Source of the DNA: a bacterium BMS3Bbin10
GTDB lineage: Bacteria > Pseudomonadota > Alphaproteobacteria > Rhizobiales > Methyloligellaceae
Reading direction: 5' to 3'
Assembly: GCA_002897995.1 (NCBI GenBank)
Contig: BDTT01000118.1
Coordinates: 1 to 59,306, forward strand
DNA: 59,306 bases
A program made the position numbers and the translations under genes. A model generated the notes under the pieces. That model saw nothing but the letters and a program-made list of their open reading frames with translations, was not told the origin of the DNA and searched no databases. Shown in pieces: positions 16,268 through 23,535 of the stretch. Each line of letters begins with the position of its first letter. The first letter of the stretch is position 1.

Positions 16268-18550
16268 CTAAAATCCCTTGAACGGATTGGGTGGCATCGC
16301 GCCGATCTTGTCGGCGAATTCATTAAGAACCTGTGGCGCGCGCACCGAGTCGGCGATCGAGACCTCTTCCATCACGACGCGGTCTTCCTCCAGCATCATG
16401 CTTTTCAGCGTCTCGCCGACCGAGGACATGCGTTCCTCGGCGATGCCCGAGCCCTTGATGAAATGGCATTGATAGTCGTCGCCGGACTTGCAGCCCATCA
16501 ACATCACGCCATCGAAGCCTTTCTCCAGCGCCGTCGAAATCCACAGCATGGTCACCGAGCCGAGGCAGCGCACCGGTATGATGCGAAGGTAAGGGCTCAA
16601 TTGGCGGCGGTTGATGCCGGCCATGTCGAGCGCCGGATAGGCGTCGTTTTCGCAGGCGAGAACAAGAATGCGCGGCTTCTCGGCAAATTCGTCCGGAACC
16701 TCCACGGCGCCGATCATGTCGGCGACCATCTGCGGGTTGTAGTTGTCGAAGGTGATGGTGCGGACCGGGCAGGCGCCCATGCAGGTGCCGCAGCGCCGGC
16801 AGCGCGAGAAATTGATGTGCGGGCGTCCATCGGGATCCTCGTCGATGGCGCCGAACGGGCACTCGACGGTGCAGCGCCGGCATTTCGTACAGATGTCGTG
16901 GTTGATCTTCGGATAGGACAGATCGCCCGAACGCGGATGCACGGCAAGGGATTCATCAGCCGCGCGCATGGCCTGGATCGCTTTCAGCACCGCGCCTTGC
17001 GCGTCCTGCCGCGCCTCGCCGACAGTCATTGCCCGGCGCACCGGCCCGCAGGTGTAAATACCGGTGCGGCGGGTCTCATAGGGGAAGCAGATATAATGCG
17101 AGTCCGCGAACCCGTTGGCCAGGATCGGAATATGCGGGCCCTGACGGTATTGCAGGTTGAGGATCGGCCCGCCCGGCAGTGCGGGCTCATCATCGTCGGC
17201 GGCCTTGTCCGGCTCGGCGCCATTGCCGCCATTGACGAGTTTGCCGGAGAAGGTAATTGGCACCCGCGGGTCGATGTCGTCCTTTAACTGGTCCGCGCCG
17301 CTCTGGGAAGGCTCGCGGTCGATATCGGTGGAATTGGGGACCATGCCGGTCGAAATCACCACCATGTCGATGCCGGACATGGGCACTTCTCCACCCAGCA
17401 GATCGTCCCTGACCGTCACCGTCAGGTCGGACGAGATGGATATCACCTCGCCTTTCTGGAATACCACGCCGGCTTCCTGGGCCTCGCGGTAGAACTCTTC
17501 CGCCGTACCGTGCGCGCGCAGGTCCTCATAAATCACATAGACCATGGCGCCGGGTACCGCTTCGACCACCTGGAGCGCCTGTTTGATCGCGACCCGGTCG
17601 CTGACGCCGGACGAATAGGGCATGCGGTCCGCGCCGCCCGGTATGACGAAGGCGACCACATCCAGCGACTTCTTTTTTTTCGTTTTTTTCGACAGACCGG
17701 CACTGAGAATATCCTCGAATTCGATATCGGTGACGATGTGCGGCGACGATCCGTAGCCCAAAGGCTCAAGCTTTGCCGTGTCATAGGGACGCCAGCCGGT
17801 CGCGACAACAATGGCGCCGAACACGTCCCATTCATCGCCCTTGCCGTTTTGCAGCTGGACAGCGAATTCACCCGGTCCACCCTCGGTCCGGGCGACGGTT
17901 GTGTTTGTTTTGACGGTGATGGCCTTGTCGCCCATGACCTCCTTGATGAGATCGGGGAGGGGGTTTTCCTGAAGCCCGCGATAGGGGGATGCGTAGGGAA
18001 TGTGCTTCGACCATTTGCCGGCCCAGCCGCCAAGCTCGCCGGTCTTCTCAACCAGCACCACATCGGCGCCGGTCTTCGACGCCTCGCGCGCGGCGCTGAG
18101 GCCGGTCACGCCGCCGCCGACCACAAGCAGCTTCATGCTCGATGCGCCGGGTCCGTGCGCCGCCGGCTTTTCCGTCTTTGCCGCCTTCGCCACCGCCATG
18201 CGGACATGATCGGTGGCCAGCATCTGCGTGTTTTCATCGCCCGCGGGCTGCGACCAGATCACCTGCTCGCGCAAATTCGCCCGGATCACCTGTGCCCCGA
18301 GCGCGTCGAATTCCTCGCACATGACGCGCGGCGAACAGGCGGCGATGATGGCCTGGGTGACTTCACCCTTGTCGATATCTTTCTTGATCTGCGCCAGGCC
18401 GTCTTCTCCGCAACACGCGTCGATGCGCCGGCAGAGGGGAACGCGCATCTCTCCGGTGACGGCCTGTTCCAGCTCATCCAGTGAAATCGCATCGGAAATA
18501 CCGCACCCTTCGCAGAGGTAAACGGCCTGTTTTTTCTCGGTTGCTGCCAT
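16268..18550 (-). CDS. qmoB: Quinone-interacting membrane-bound oxidoreductase subunit B-like (QmoB/HdrA-MvhD type)
   Basis: A 760-residue flavo-iron-sulfur protein. An N-terminal HdrA-like cysteine region (CEGCG, ACCGEDG, ACSPRVMCEE) precedes the FAD-binding loop GGGVTG (145-150). A large FAD domain has an NAD(P)-reductase-like ATGWRPYD segment. Two ferredoxin motifs follow (CTKCRRCTVECP and CRRCGTCMGACP), and then a C-terminal MvhD-like domain (MLMGCKSGDDYQCHF). This order (HdrA-like plus MvhD-like) is diagnostic of QmoB. It passes electrons between APS reductase and the Hdr/quinone side. A short Lys-rich loop (KKTKKKK, near residue 300) is a local oddity. Confidence 0.93.
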   Translation of the reverse strand: MAATEKKQAVYLCEGCGISDAISLDELEQAVTGEMRVPLCRRIDACCGEDGLAQIKKDIDKGEVTQAIIAACSPRVMCEEFDALGAQVIRANLREQVIWSQPAGDENTQMLATDHVRMAVAKAAKTEKPAAHGPGASSMKLLVVGGGVTGLSAAREASKTGADVVLVEKTGELGGWAGKWSKHIPYASPYRGLQENPLPDLIKEVMGDKAITVKTNTTVARTEGGPGEFAVQLQNGKGDEWDVFGAIVVATGWRPYDTAKLEPLGYGSSPHIVTDIEFEDILSAGLSKKTKKKKSLDVVAFVIPGGADRMPYSSGVSDRVAIKQALQVVEAVPGAMVYVIYEDLRAHGTAEEFYREAQEAGVVFQKGEVISISSDLTVTVRDDLLGGEVPMSGIDMVVISTGMVPNSTDIDREPSQSGADQLKDDIDPRVPITFSGKLVNGGNGAEPDKAADDDEPALPGGPILNLQYRQGPHIPILANGFADSHYICFPYETRRTGIYTCGPVRRAMTVGEARQDAQGAVLKAIQAMRAADESLAVHPRSGDLSYPKINHDICTKCRRCTVECPFGAIDEDPDGRPHINFSRCRRCGTCMGACPVRTITFDNYNPQMVADMIGAVEVPDEFAEKPRILVLACENDAYPALDMAGINRRQLSPYLRIIPVRCLGSVTMLWISTALEKGFDGVMLMGCKSGDDYQCHFIKGSGIAEERMSSVGETLKSMMLEEDRVVMEEVSIADSVRAPQVLNEFADKIGAMPPNPFKGF

Positions 18551-18563
18551 TTCTCCGCTCTCC

Positions 18564-20360
18564 TCAGCTCACGCCGCCGCGCACGGCCTGTATGGCCTTG
18601 AGCGCCGCCGCAGTCGCCGACTGGGTCGACAGCGCCACGTCGAACGGCCCGCCCGCCACGCCGGCCGAGAACTGGCCGCCGTCGTCAACCACGAATCCAT
18701 ATTCGTCCCGCGATATTCCATCTGGTGCGCTGCTTCCATTGAGGCTCGGCTCCATGCCGGTCGCCAGCACCACAAGATCATAGGGTTCGGCATAGATCTC
18801 CCGGTCGATCGTGCGCTCACCGCACAGGACCGGACGCCCGTCTTCGCCGATGTCGATATGGCCGGGCTTCGACTTGATGAACTTAATCTTCTCGTCCTGG
18901 CGCACGCGCTCGTAAAATTGGGACATTTTATCGTGCGCGCGAATGTCGATGTAATAAATGTCAACCTCCGCGTCGCCATGCTGCTCGCGCACATAGGCGG
19001 CGTGTTTCAGCGAGGCCAGGCAGCAGATCATCGAGCAGTAGGGCAGGTGATTGATGTCGCGCGAACCGGCGCACTGGATCAGCGCAACCTTTTTCACTTC
19101 CTTGCCGTTGGAAGGGCGCAATATCTTGCCGCCGGAGGGTCCGTCATGGCTGGCGAGGCGCTCCATCTCGACATTGTTGATGATGTCGGGGCTGTGGCCG
19201 TAGCTGTAGACTTCCAGTTTCCTCGCATCATAGGGCCGCCAGCCGGTGGCCCAGACGATCGCTCCGGCGTTGAGCTCGAATTCCTCGTCCTCCTGGCCGA
19301 AATCGATGGCGCCCGCGGGGCAGGCTTTTTCAAGTTTTTTTGCGTCCGCCGTTCCCTTGACGCCCGGGTCGATCACATAGCGCATCGGAAAGGCGTGCTC
19401 ATGCGGCAGATAGGCCGCCGCCATCTTGTCCATCCCGTAATTGTAGCGGTTCGGAATCTTCTTCTTGACCACTTTGGCGCACTCACCGCAGCCATTGCAG
19501 TCCCGGGTGGTGTAAGTCGGCCGGGTTCTGACCTTGACCTTGTAGTCGCCGGCCTTGCCGGCAACGCTCAACACCTGCGACATGGTCATCACCTTGAGCC
19601 GGCGGTTGTTGCGGATACGCTGGTAGTTGATCTCCAGCCCGCAATTGGGATGGCACATTTTCGGAAAGTAGAGATTGAGGCGGGTGACGCGCCCGCCAAG
19701 CGCGGGGCCCTGCTCCAGCAGAACAACATCGAAGCCGGTCTCGGCGATCTCGATCGCCGCTGTAATGCCGGCGATCCCACCGCCGACGACGAGTACGGTC
19801 TGGCTCTTGATACCCTTCCGGGGGCCAAATATCTCTTTTCTCTTGGCGGCCACTGTTTTGGCGGCGGCGGCCGTTGCAGCCGCCTTTGCCGGGGACTCTT
19901 CAGCGCCGGCCTGACCGGCCGCCTCGCCCTGCTCGTCACTGACGGCGGCCTTGCCGCCTTCGGCGGCCGCCTGTCCGGGGTCCGCCCCCGCCGGCGCACT
20001 GGTCTGGGCATCGGATTCGGTCCCCGCCGCGCCGCCGCCCATGGTCCCCATGGCCTTGGCCGCAGCCTCCCTCGCTTCGCGTTCAAAAGCGGCGAACTCG
20101 TCTTCCTGATCGTCTTCGCCGGAGGCTGTGTCATCGGCGGGCGCAGGCGTTTCCGCCTTGGGTTCGGATTTCGCGGATGCCGCCGCGCCGCCGCTCATGG
20201 TCCCCATGGCCTTGGCCGCAGCTTCCCTCGCTTCGCGCTCGAAGGCGGCGAACTCGTCCTCAAGATCTTCCGCGCCATCAGGTGTGTCGCTTGCGGTCGC
20301 TTCGCCTGCTTTTGTCTTGCCGGAACCGGACTTGCCGCCCTTTGGCTTGTCATTGGCCAT
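18564..20360 (-). CDS. qmoA: QmoA-like flavoprotein with long repeat-bearing N-terminal extension
   Basis: A 598-residue protein; ATG at 20360 with AGGGGGAAG upstream. Residues from about 185 are a typical HdrA/QmoA flavoprotein: FAD loop GGGIAG (193-198), CHPNCGLEINY, a Cys cluster CNGCGEC, ACPAGAI and the C-terminal FAD closure. The first 180 residues are not part of the usual family (about 410 aa). They are Ala/Glu/Lys-rich and carry the motif EDEFAAFEREAREAAAKA...GTM twice, identical over 22 residues (34-55 and 86-107). The extension looks like helix-linker-helix and could dock a partner such as AprBA (inference). It heads the qmoAB-hdrCB operon. Confidence 0.92.
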   Translation of the reverse strand: MANDKPKGGKSGSGKTKAGEATASDTPDGAEDLEDEFAAFEREAREAAAKAMGTMSGGAAASAKSEPKAETPAPADDTASGEDDQEDEFAAFEREAREAAAKAMGTMGGGAAGTESDAQTSAPAGADPGQAAAEGGKAAVSDEQGEAAGQAGAEESPAKAAATAAAAKTVAAKRKEIFGPRKGIKSQTVLVVGGGIAGITAAIEIAETGFDVVLLEQGPALGGRVTRLNLYFPKMCHPNCGLEINYQRIRNNRRLKVMTMSQVLSVAGKAGDYKVKVRTRPTYTTRDCNGCGECAKVVKKKIPNRYNYGMDKMAAAYLPHEHAFPMRYVIDPGVKGTADAKKLEKACPAGAIDFGQEDEEFELNAGAIVWATGWRPYDARKLEVYSYGHSPDIINNVEMERLASHDGPSGGKILRPSNGKEVKKVALIQCAGSRDINHLPYCSMICCLASLKHAAYVREQHGDAEVDIYYIDIRAHDKMSQFYERVRQDEKIKFIKSKPGHIDIGEDGRPVLCGERTIDREIYAEPYDLVVLATGMEPSLNGSSAPDGISRDEYGFVVDDGGQFSAGVAGGPFDVALSTQSATAAALKAIQAVRGGVS

Positions 20361-20436
20361 GATTGAGCCGCTTCCCCCTGGGCCTTGATTCGTTATAAAC
20401 ACAACTAGCGCAATAGCGCCGGTATGCAAAGGTACC

Positions 20437-20458
20437 AACATTCATATTTATGAATGTT
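20437..20458. promoter_or_regulatory. Palindromic putative operator in the divergent qmoA/sat promoter region
   Basis: A perfect 10+10 inverted repeat with a 2-bp spacer, AACATTCATA-TT-TATGAATGTT. The core is CATTC-N8-GAATG, the layout of sites bound by dimeric ArsR-type sulfur regulators (BigR/SqrR/SoxR family) as I recall them. It lies between a possible -10 for qmoA (GTTATA at 20392-20397, complement TATAAC) and a possible -10 for sat (TATAAG at 20484-20489). Neither side has a clear -35. Confidence 0.6.
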
Positions 20459-20554
20459 ATGGTATTACGATGCAACCGTCCGATATAAGATCGCGATTGC
20501 AGCTGGCACCGTCCAGTGAAATTTTGGAAGATTTACAAAGAGGGAAGCGACCCA

Positions 20555-21724
20555 ATGCCGCAGCTTGTTCCACCGCATGGCCACGAAACGATCAAATCAT
20601 TACTGCTGCCCGAGGCGGAAAGAGCCGATGAAATGGCGCGCGCGGCGAAACTCAACAAGGTGCCGCTCGATTCCAAGCAGATGTCCGACATATTCATGCT
20701 GGCGATGGGCGCCTATACGCCGCTTGACGGTTTCATGGGCCAGGAGGACTGGCGCGGATCGTGCCTGGACATGAAGCTGGCGAATGGCGTCTTCTGGCCG
20801 ATCCCAATCACGCTTCCCGTGGACAAGGGCCTTGCCGACAGCATCCATGCCGGGGAGGAAATTGCGCTCACAGACGGTGATTCGGGGGCGATACTCGCTG
20901 TCATGGAGGTTCGCGAGAAGTATGTGATCGACAAGACGGTCGAGGCCGAAAACGTTTACCGGACAAGCGATCCCGAACACCCCGGTGTCGCGAAGGTGCT
21001 CGCCCAGGGAGAAGTTAACCTGGCTGGACCGGTGCGGGTTCTCAGTGAAGGCGATTATCCTTCGACCTACCCCGATCTTTATCTCCGTCCGGCGCAGTCG
21101 CGCGCCATGTTTCTGGAGAGAGGCTGGTCGCGTGTCGCCGCCTTCCAGACCCGTAATCCGATGCATCGCAGCCACGAACATCTGGCAAAGATCGCGGTCG
21201 AAGTGACCGACGGTGTCTTTGTTCACCAGGTGCTCGGGAAGCTGAAGGCCGGCGACATTCCGGCGGAGGTGCGCACGCGGGCGATCCAGGCGATGATCGA
21301 TAATTATTTCCGCTCCGGAACGGTTATTCAGGCGGGTTATCCGATTGAGATGCGTTATGCGGGGCCGCGCGAGGCGCTGCTTCACGCTCTCATTCGCCAG
21401 AATTTTGGCTGCTCGCATCTGATTGTCGGACGCGATCATGCCGGCGTCGGCGACTATTACGGCCCGTTCGATGCGCATCATATCTTCGATGAATTGTGGG
21501 ACGGCGCACTTCTCACCAGGCCGCTCAAGATCGACATCACCTTCTACTGCCGCAAGTGCTACGGCATGGCGACCGCCAAAACCTGCCCGCATGACCCGGA
21601 ACATCATGTGTCGATCTCCGGAACCAAGCAGCGCGAAATGCTCTCCTCAGGTGCAGACATACCGCCGGAATTCAGCCGCCCCGAAGTGGTGGCGATCCTC
21701 AAGGAGTATTACGCTAGTCTGTGA
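20555..21724 (+). CDS. sat: Sulfate adenylyltransferase (dissimilatory ATP sulfurylase)
   Basis: A 389-residue ATP sulfurylase of the homo-oligomeric Sat type used by sulfur oxidisers and sulfate reducers. Active-site motif: [13 protein letters not shown] (Q198, R200, N201, H204, H207). The second substrate loop is [13 protein letters not shown], and a [13 protein letters not shown] Cys segment near the C-terminus is also typical. In the oxidative direction it turns APS and pyrophosphate into sulfate and ATP. ATG at 20555 with AGAGGGA 8-9 bp upstream; an earlier in-frame start at 20516 has no ribosome site. Transcribed divergently from qmoA. Confidence 0.95.
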   Translation: MPQLVPPHGHETIKSLLLPEAERADEMARAAKLNKVPLDSKQMSDIFMLAMGAYTPLDGFMGQEDWRGSCLDMKLANGVFWPIPITLPVDKGLADSIHAGEEIALTDGDSGAILAVMEVREKYVIDKTVEAENVYRTSDPEHPGVAKVLAQGEVNLAGPVRVLSEGDYPSTYPDLYLRPAQSRAMFLERGWSRVAAFQTRNPMHRSHEHLAKIAVEVTDGVFVHQVLGKLKAGDIPAEVRTRAIQAMIDNYFRSGTVIQAGYPIEMRYAGPREALLHALIRQNFGCSHLIVGRDHAGVGDYYGPFDAHHIFDELWDGALLTRPLKIDITFYCRKCYGMATAKTCPHDPEHHVSISGTKQREMLSSGADIPPEFSRPEVVAILKEYYASL

Positions 21725-21791
21725 CCGGCGCGCCGGGTCTCATCGCATTGGCCTGGCCCGGTTCGCCAGCCTGAAACAGGGGGACACGGTC

Positions 21792-22286
21792 GTGGCAGAA
21801 GATCACCGGTACTTTATACGCTCGCCCGATGGCTCCAGGATTTTCGGGCTCGCGCGCTATGAAGCCGCAAAAGTGGCGGCTCTCGATTATGGCGAAGGGG
21901 CGCTGGTCGTCGATACATTGGCGCAAGCCTATTTCCCGATGCTGAACGAAGTCACCGGCGGAGAGTTTGTCTATGCGGGTTTCGGCGGCTGGGATACCGG
22001 ACGCTTCGGCCTGGACCGCGATTTGATCGAGGGCATAAAGAAGGGGCATGTGGCGATTGTCCAGGCCTTCCATGCAAAAGGGGCGGATGTGAATGCGCGC
22101 GACCCGTTGGGCGGGCCTGCGCTGCACTGGGCGGTCGGCGGCGGCCGGAAGGAGATCGTCGAATTCCTCCTGGCGCAAGGCGCCGATGTCGCGGCGAAGG
22201 ACCATAATGGCAAGACAGCCCTTGAAGTCGCGCGCGACCGGGGGCGCGCGGCAATTGCCGAAATCCTTGAAAAGGCCGGTGCCTAA
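21792..22286 (+). CDS. Ankyrin-repeat protein
   Basis: A 164-residue protein starting with GTG at 21792 behind CAGGGGGA. The N-terminal half (YFIRSPDGSRIFGLARYEAA...) is unrecognised. The C-terminal half carries two full ankyrin repeats and a partial third (GGPALHWAVGGGRKEIVEFL, then NGKTALEVARDRGRAAIAEIL). Ankyrin repeats bind other proteins. It follows sat by 67 bp on the same strand and probably shares its transcript, so its partner may be a sulfur-pathway protein (inference). It ends tail-to-tail with the MazG-like gene, overlapping 4 bp. Confidence 0.8.
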   Translation: MAEDHRYFIRSPDGSRIFGLARYEAAKVAALDYGEGALVVDTLAQAYFPMLNEVTGGEFVYAGFGGWDTGRFGLDRDLIEGIKKGHVAIVQAFHAKGADVNARDPLGGPALHWAVGGGRKEIVEFLLAQGADVAAKDHNGKTALEVARDRGRAAIAEILEKAGA

Positions 22287-22648
22287 AGGTCGGTATATTT
22301 GCGCGCGTTTCCGCGCGCTTTCTCAACCGGGTATTTCGCCTCGTTGAGGGTGATTTTACCGGCGCCGGCCCGCGCCAGGTCAATGTCCGCACGCTCCGCG
22401 ATCAGCAAGAGATAGAGCAGAATATCGGCGCATTCCTCGCCAAGCCGCTCCCGGAACGCTGGATCGGAGATCTCCTGCTCGATCTCTTCGTCCGACTTCC
22501 ACTGCGTGAGTTCGAGAAGTTCCGCGGACTCCAGGGAAAGTGACAGAATCAGGTTCTTCAGCGAATGGAACTGTTTCCAGTCCCGTTCATCCCGGAAGCC
22601 GGTCAACCGCTTTGTCAGTTCTTTCAGGCTTGGCGACGGGTCTTCCAC
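22283..22648 (-). CDS. MazG-like nucleotide pyrophosphohydrolase (dCTPase/DCTPP1-like)
   Basis: A 121-residue all-alpha NTP pyrophosphohydrolase with the metal-binding E-x-x-E (LESAELLE) and E-x-x-D (GEECADILLYLL) pairs of the MazG fold. It cleaves non-canonical (d)NTPs to NMP and pyrophosphate in the cytosol. GTG at 22648 was chosen: GAGGAG lies 4-5 bp upstream, and the length then matches the 110-120-residue family. The longer frame upstream has no family similarity. Its promoter would lie in the 342-bp gap shared with aprB. Confidence 0.85.
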   Translation of the reverse strand: MEDPSPSLKELTKRLTGFRDERDWKQFHSLKNLILSLSLESAELLELTQWKSDEEIEQEISDPAFRERLGEECADILLYLLLIAERADIDLARAGAGKITLNEAKYPVEKARGNARKYTDL

Positions 22649-22864
22649 GGCGCTCCTCAACTTTTTGGCGTATCGGCAATTCTCTTGTATATCCGACAGA
22701 TACGCATGCCCGACAAGCCTGCTTCGCGGACGAAGCCGTGCGTCTCGAGGCCGCACAGCCGAGGCCGCATAGATATGGTACTGAGACAATCTGCCGCTTG
22801 GAAACTTCAGGCCACTGGATAACAAATTCAATTATTGTTATATAAGTAGGTGAAATTGCGCGCA

Positions 22865-22903
22865 GAATGACCATTCGGAATAACCATTCAGAATGACCAT
22901 TTT
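22865..22903 (+). promoter_or_regulatory. Three tandem 13-bp repeats upstream of aprBA
   Basis: Three contiguous 13-bp units: GAATGACCATTCG, GAATAACCATTCA, GAATGACCATTTT (22865-22877, 22878-22890, 22891-22903). Within each, GAATG and CATTC form an inverted pair, the same half-site as in the qmoA/sat palindrome. The block is centred about 80 bp upstream of the predicted aprB transcription start, a usual activator position. The rest of the 342-bp gap (22649-22990) is AT-rich and has no gene that I can support. Confidence 0.6.
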
Positions 22904-22929
22904 GCCTGATATTAAGATAGAAATTTTTT

Positions 22930-22958
22930 TTGGAACTGTTCATTAGATTTGGTATGAA
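22930..22958 (+). promoter_or_regulatory. aprB: Putative sigma-70-type promoter of aprBA
   Basis: TTGGAA (22930-22935), a 17-bp spacer and TATGAA (22953-22958), followed by a short leader with a GGAGGGG ribosome site just before the aprB ATG at 22991. Confidence 0.5.
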
Positions 22959-22990
22959 CAGCCTTAAATTCTGCCTTGGAGGGGAACCAG

Positions 22991-23419
22991 ATGCCAACTT
23001 TCGTACACACTGAAAAATGCGATGGCTGCAAGGGCGGTGAGGTCACTGCCTGCATGTATATCTGCCCGAACGATCTGATGAAGCTGGATACAGATCGGAT
23101 GAAGGCTTTCAATCAGGAGCCGGACCAGTGCTGGGAGTGCCAGTGCTGCGTTAAAGCGTGCCCGCAGCAGGCGATCGAGGTTCGCGCGTTTCAGGACTGG
23201 GTTCCGATGGGCGGCGCCGCGATACCATTGCGTACGGACAATGCGATCATGTGGACAATCAAGTTTCGTGATGGCGAAGTGAAGCGGTTCAAATTTCCGG
23301 TGCGCACGACACCGGTCGGCTCGATTGACCCTTATGGCAATCAACCTGAACCCGGCGACCTCAACGATCAGCTGCTTTTCACCGAATCCGGCATGGAACT
23401 TCCCGTGCCGTCAAATTAG
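22991..23419 (+). CDS. aprB: Adenylylsulfate reductase beta subunit
   Basis: A 142-residue ferredoxin-like subunit of APS reductase. Two [4Fe-4S] clusters are bound by C10-x-x-C13-...-C21-x3-C25-P and C47-x-x-C50-x-x-C53-x3-C57-P. The insertion between the first cysteines (CDGCKGGEVTAC) is the AprB hallmark. The C-terminal tail (from about 100) is the arm that wraps around AprA. It passes electrons from the AprA FAD during oxidation of sulfite plus AMP to APS. ATG at 22991 has GGAGGGG upstream. aprA follows after 116 bp with no terminator visible in the gap. Confidence 0.96.
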   Translation: MPTFVHTEKCDGCKGGEVTACMYICPNDLMKLDTDRMKAFNQEPDQCWECQCCVKACPQQAIEVRAFQDWVPMGGAAIPLRTDNAIMWTIKFRDGEVKRFKFPVRTTPVGSIDPYGNQPEPGDLNDQLLFTESGMELPVPSN

Positions 23420-23535
23420 GCAACGGCCATGTTCACAAGGCACAAATCTCAATTCAGCAGTTCAATTTTGAATATTTACCGGGGGACAAAGTCTGAACAA
23501 GACATCTCGCCGGTTATCAAGGGAGGAAAAATTTT

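Noticed and set aside
18858-20366. A 502-codon plus-strand frame across qmoA
   Set aside because: Antisense shadow of qmoA; low-complexity Gly/Ala content follows from the Ala-rich QmoA extension.
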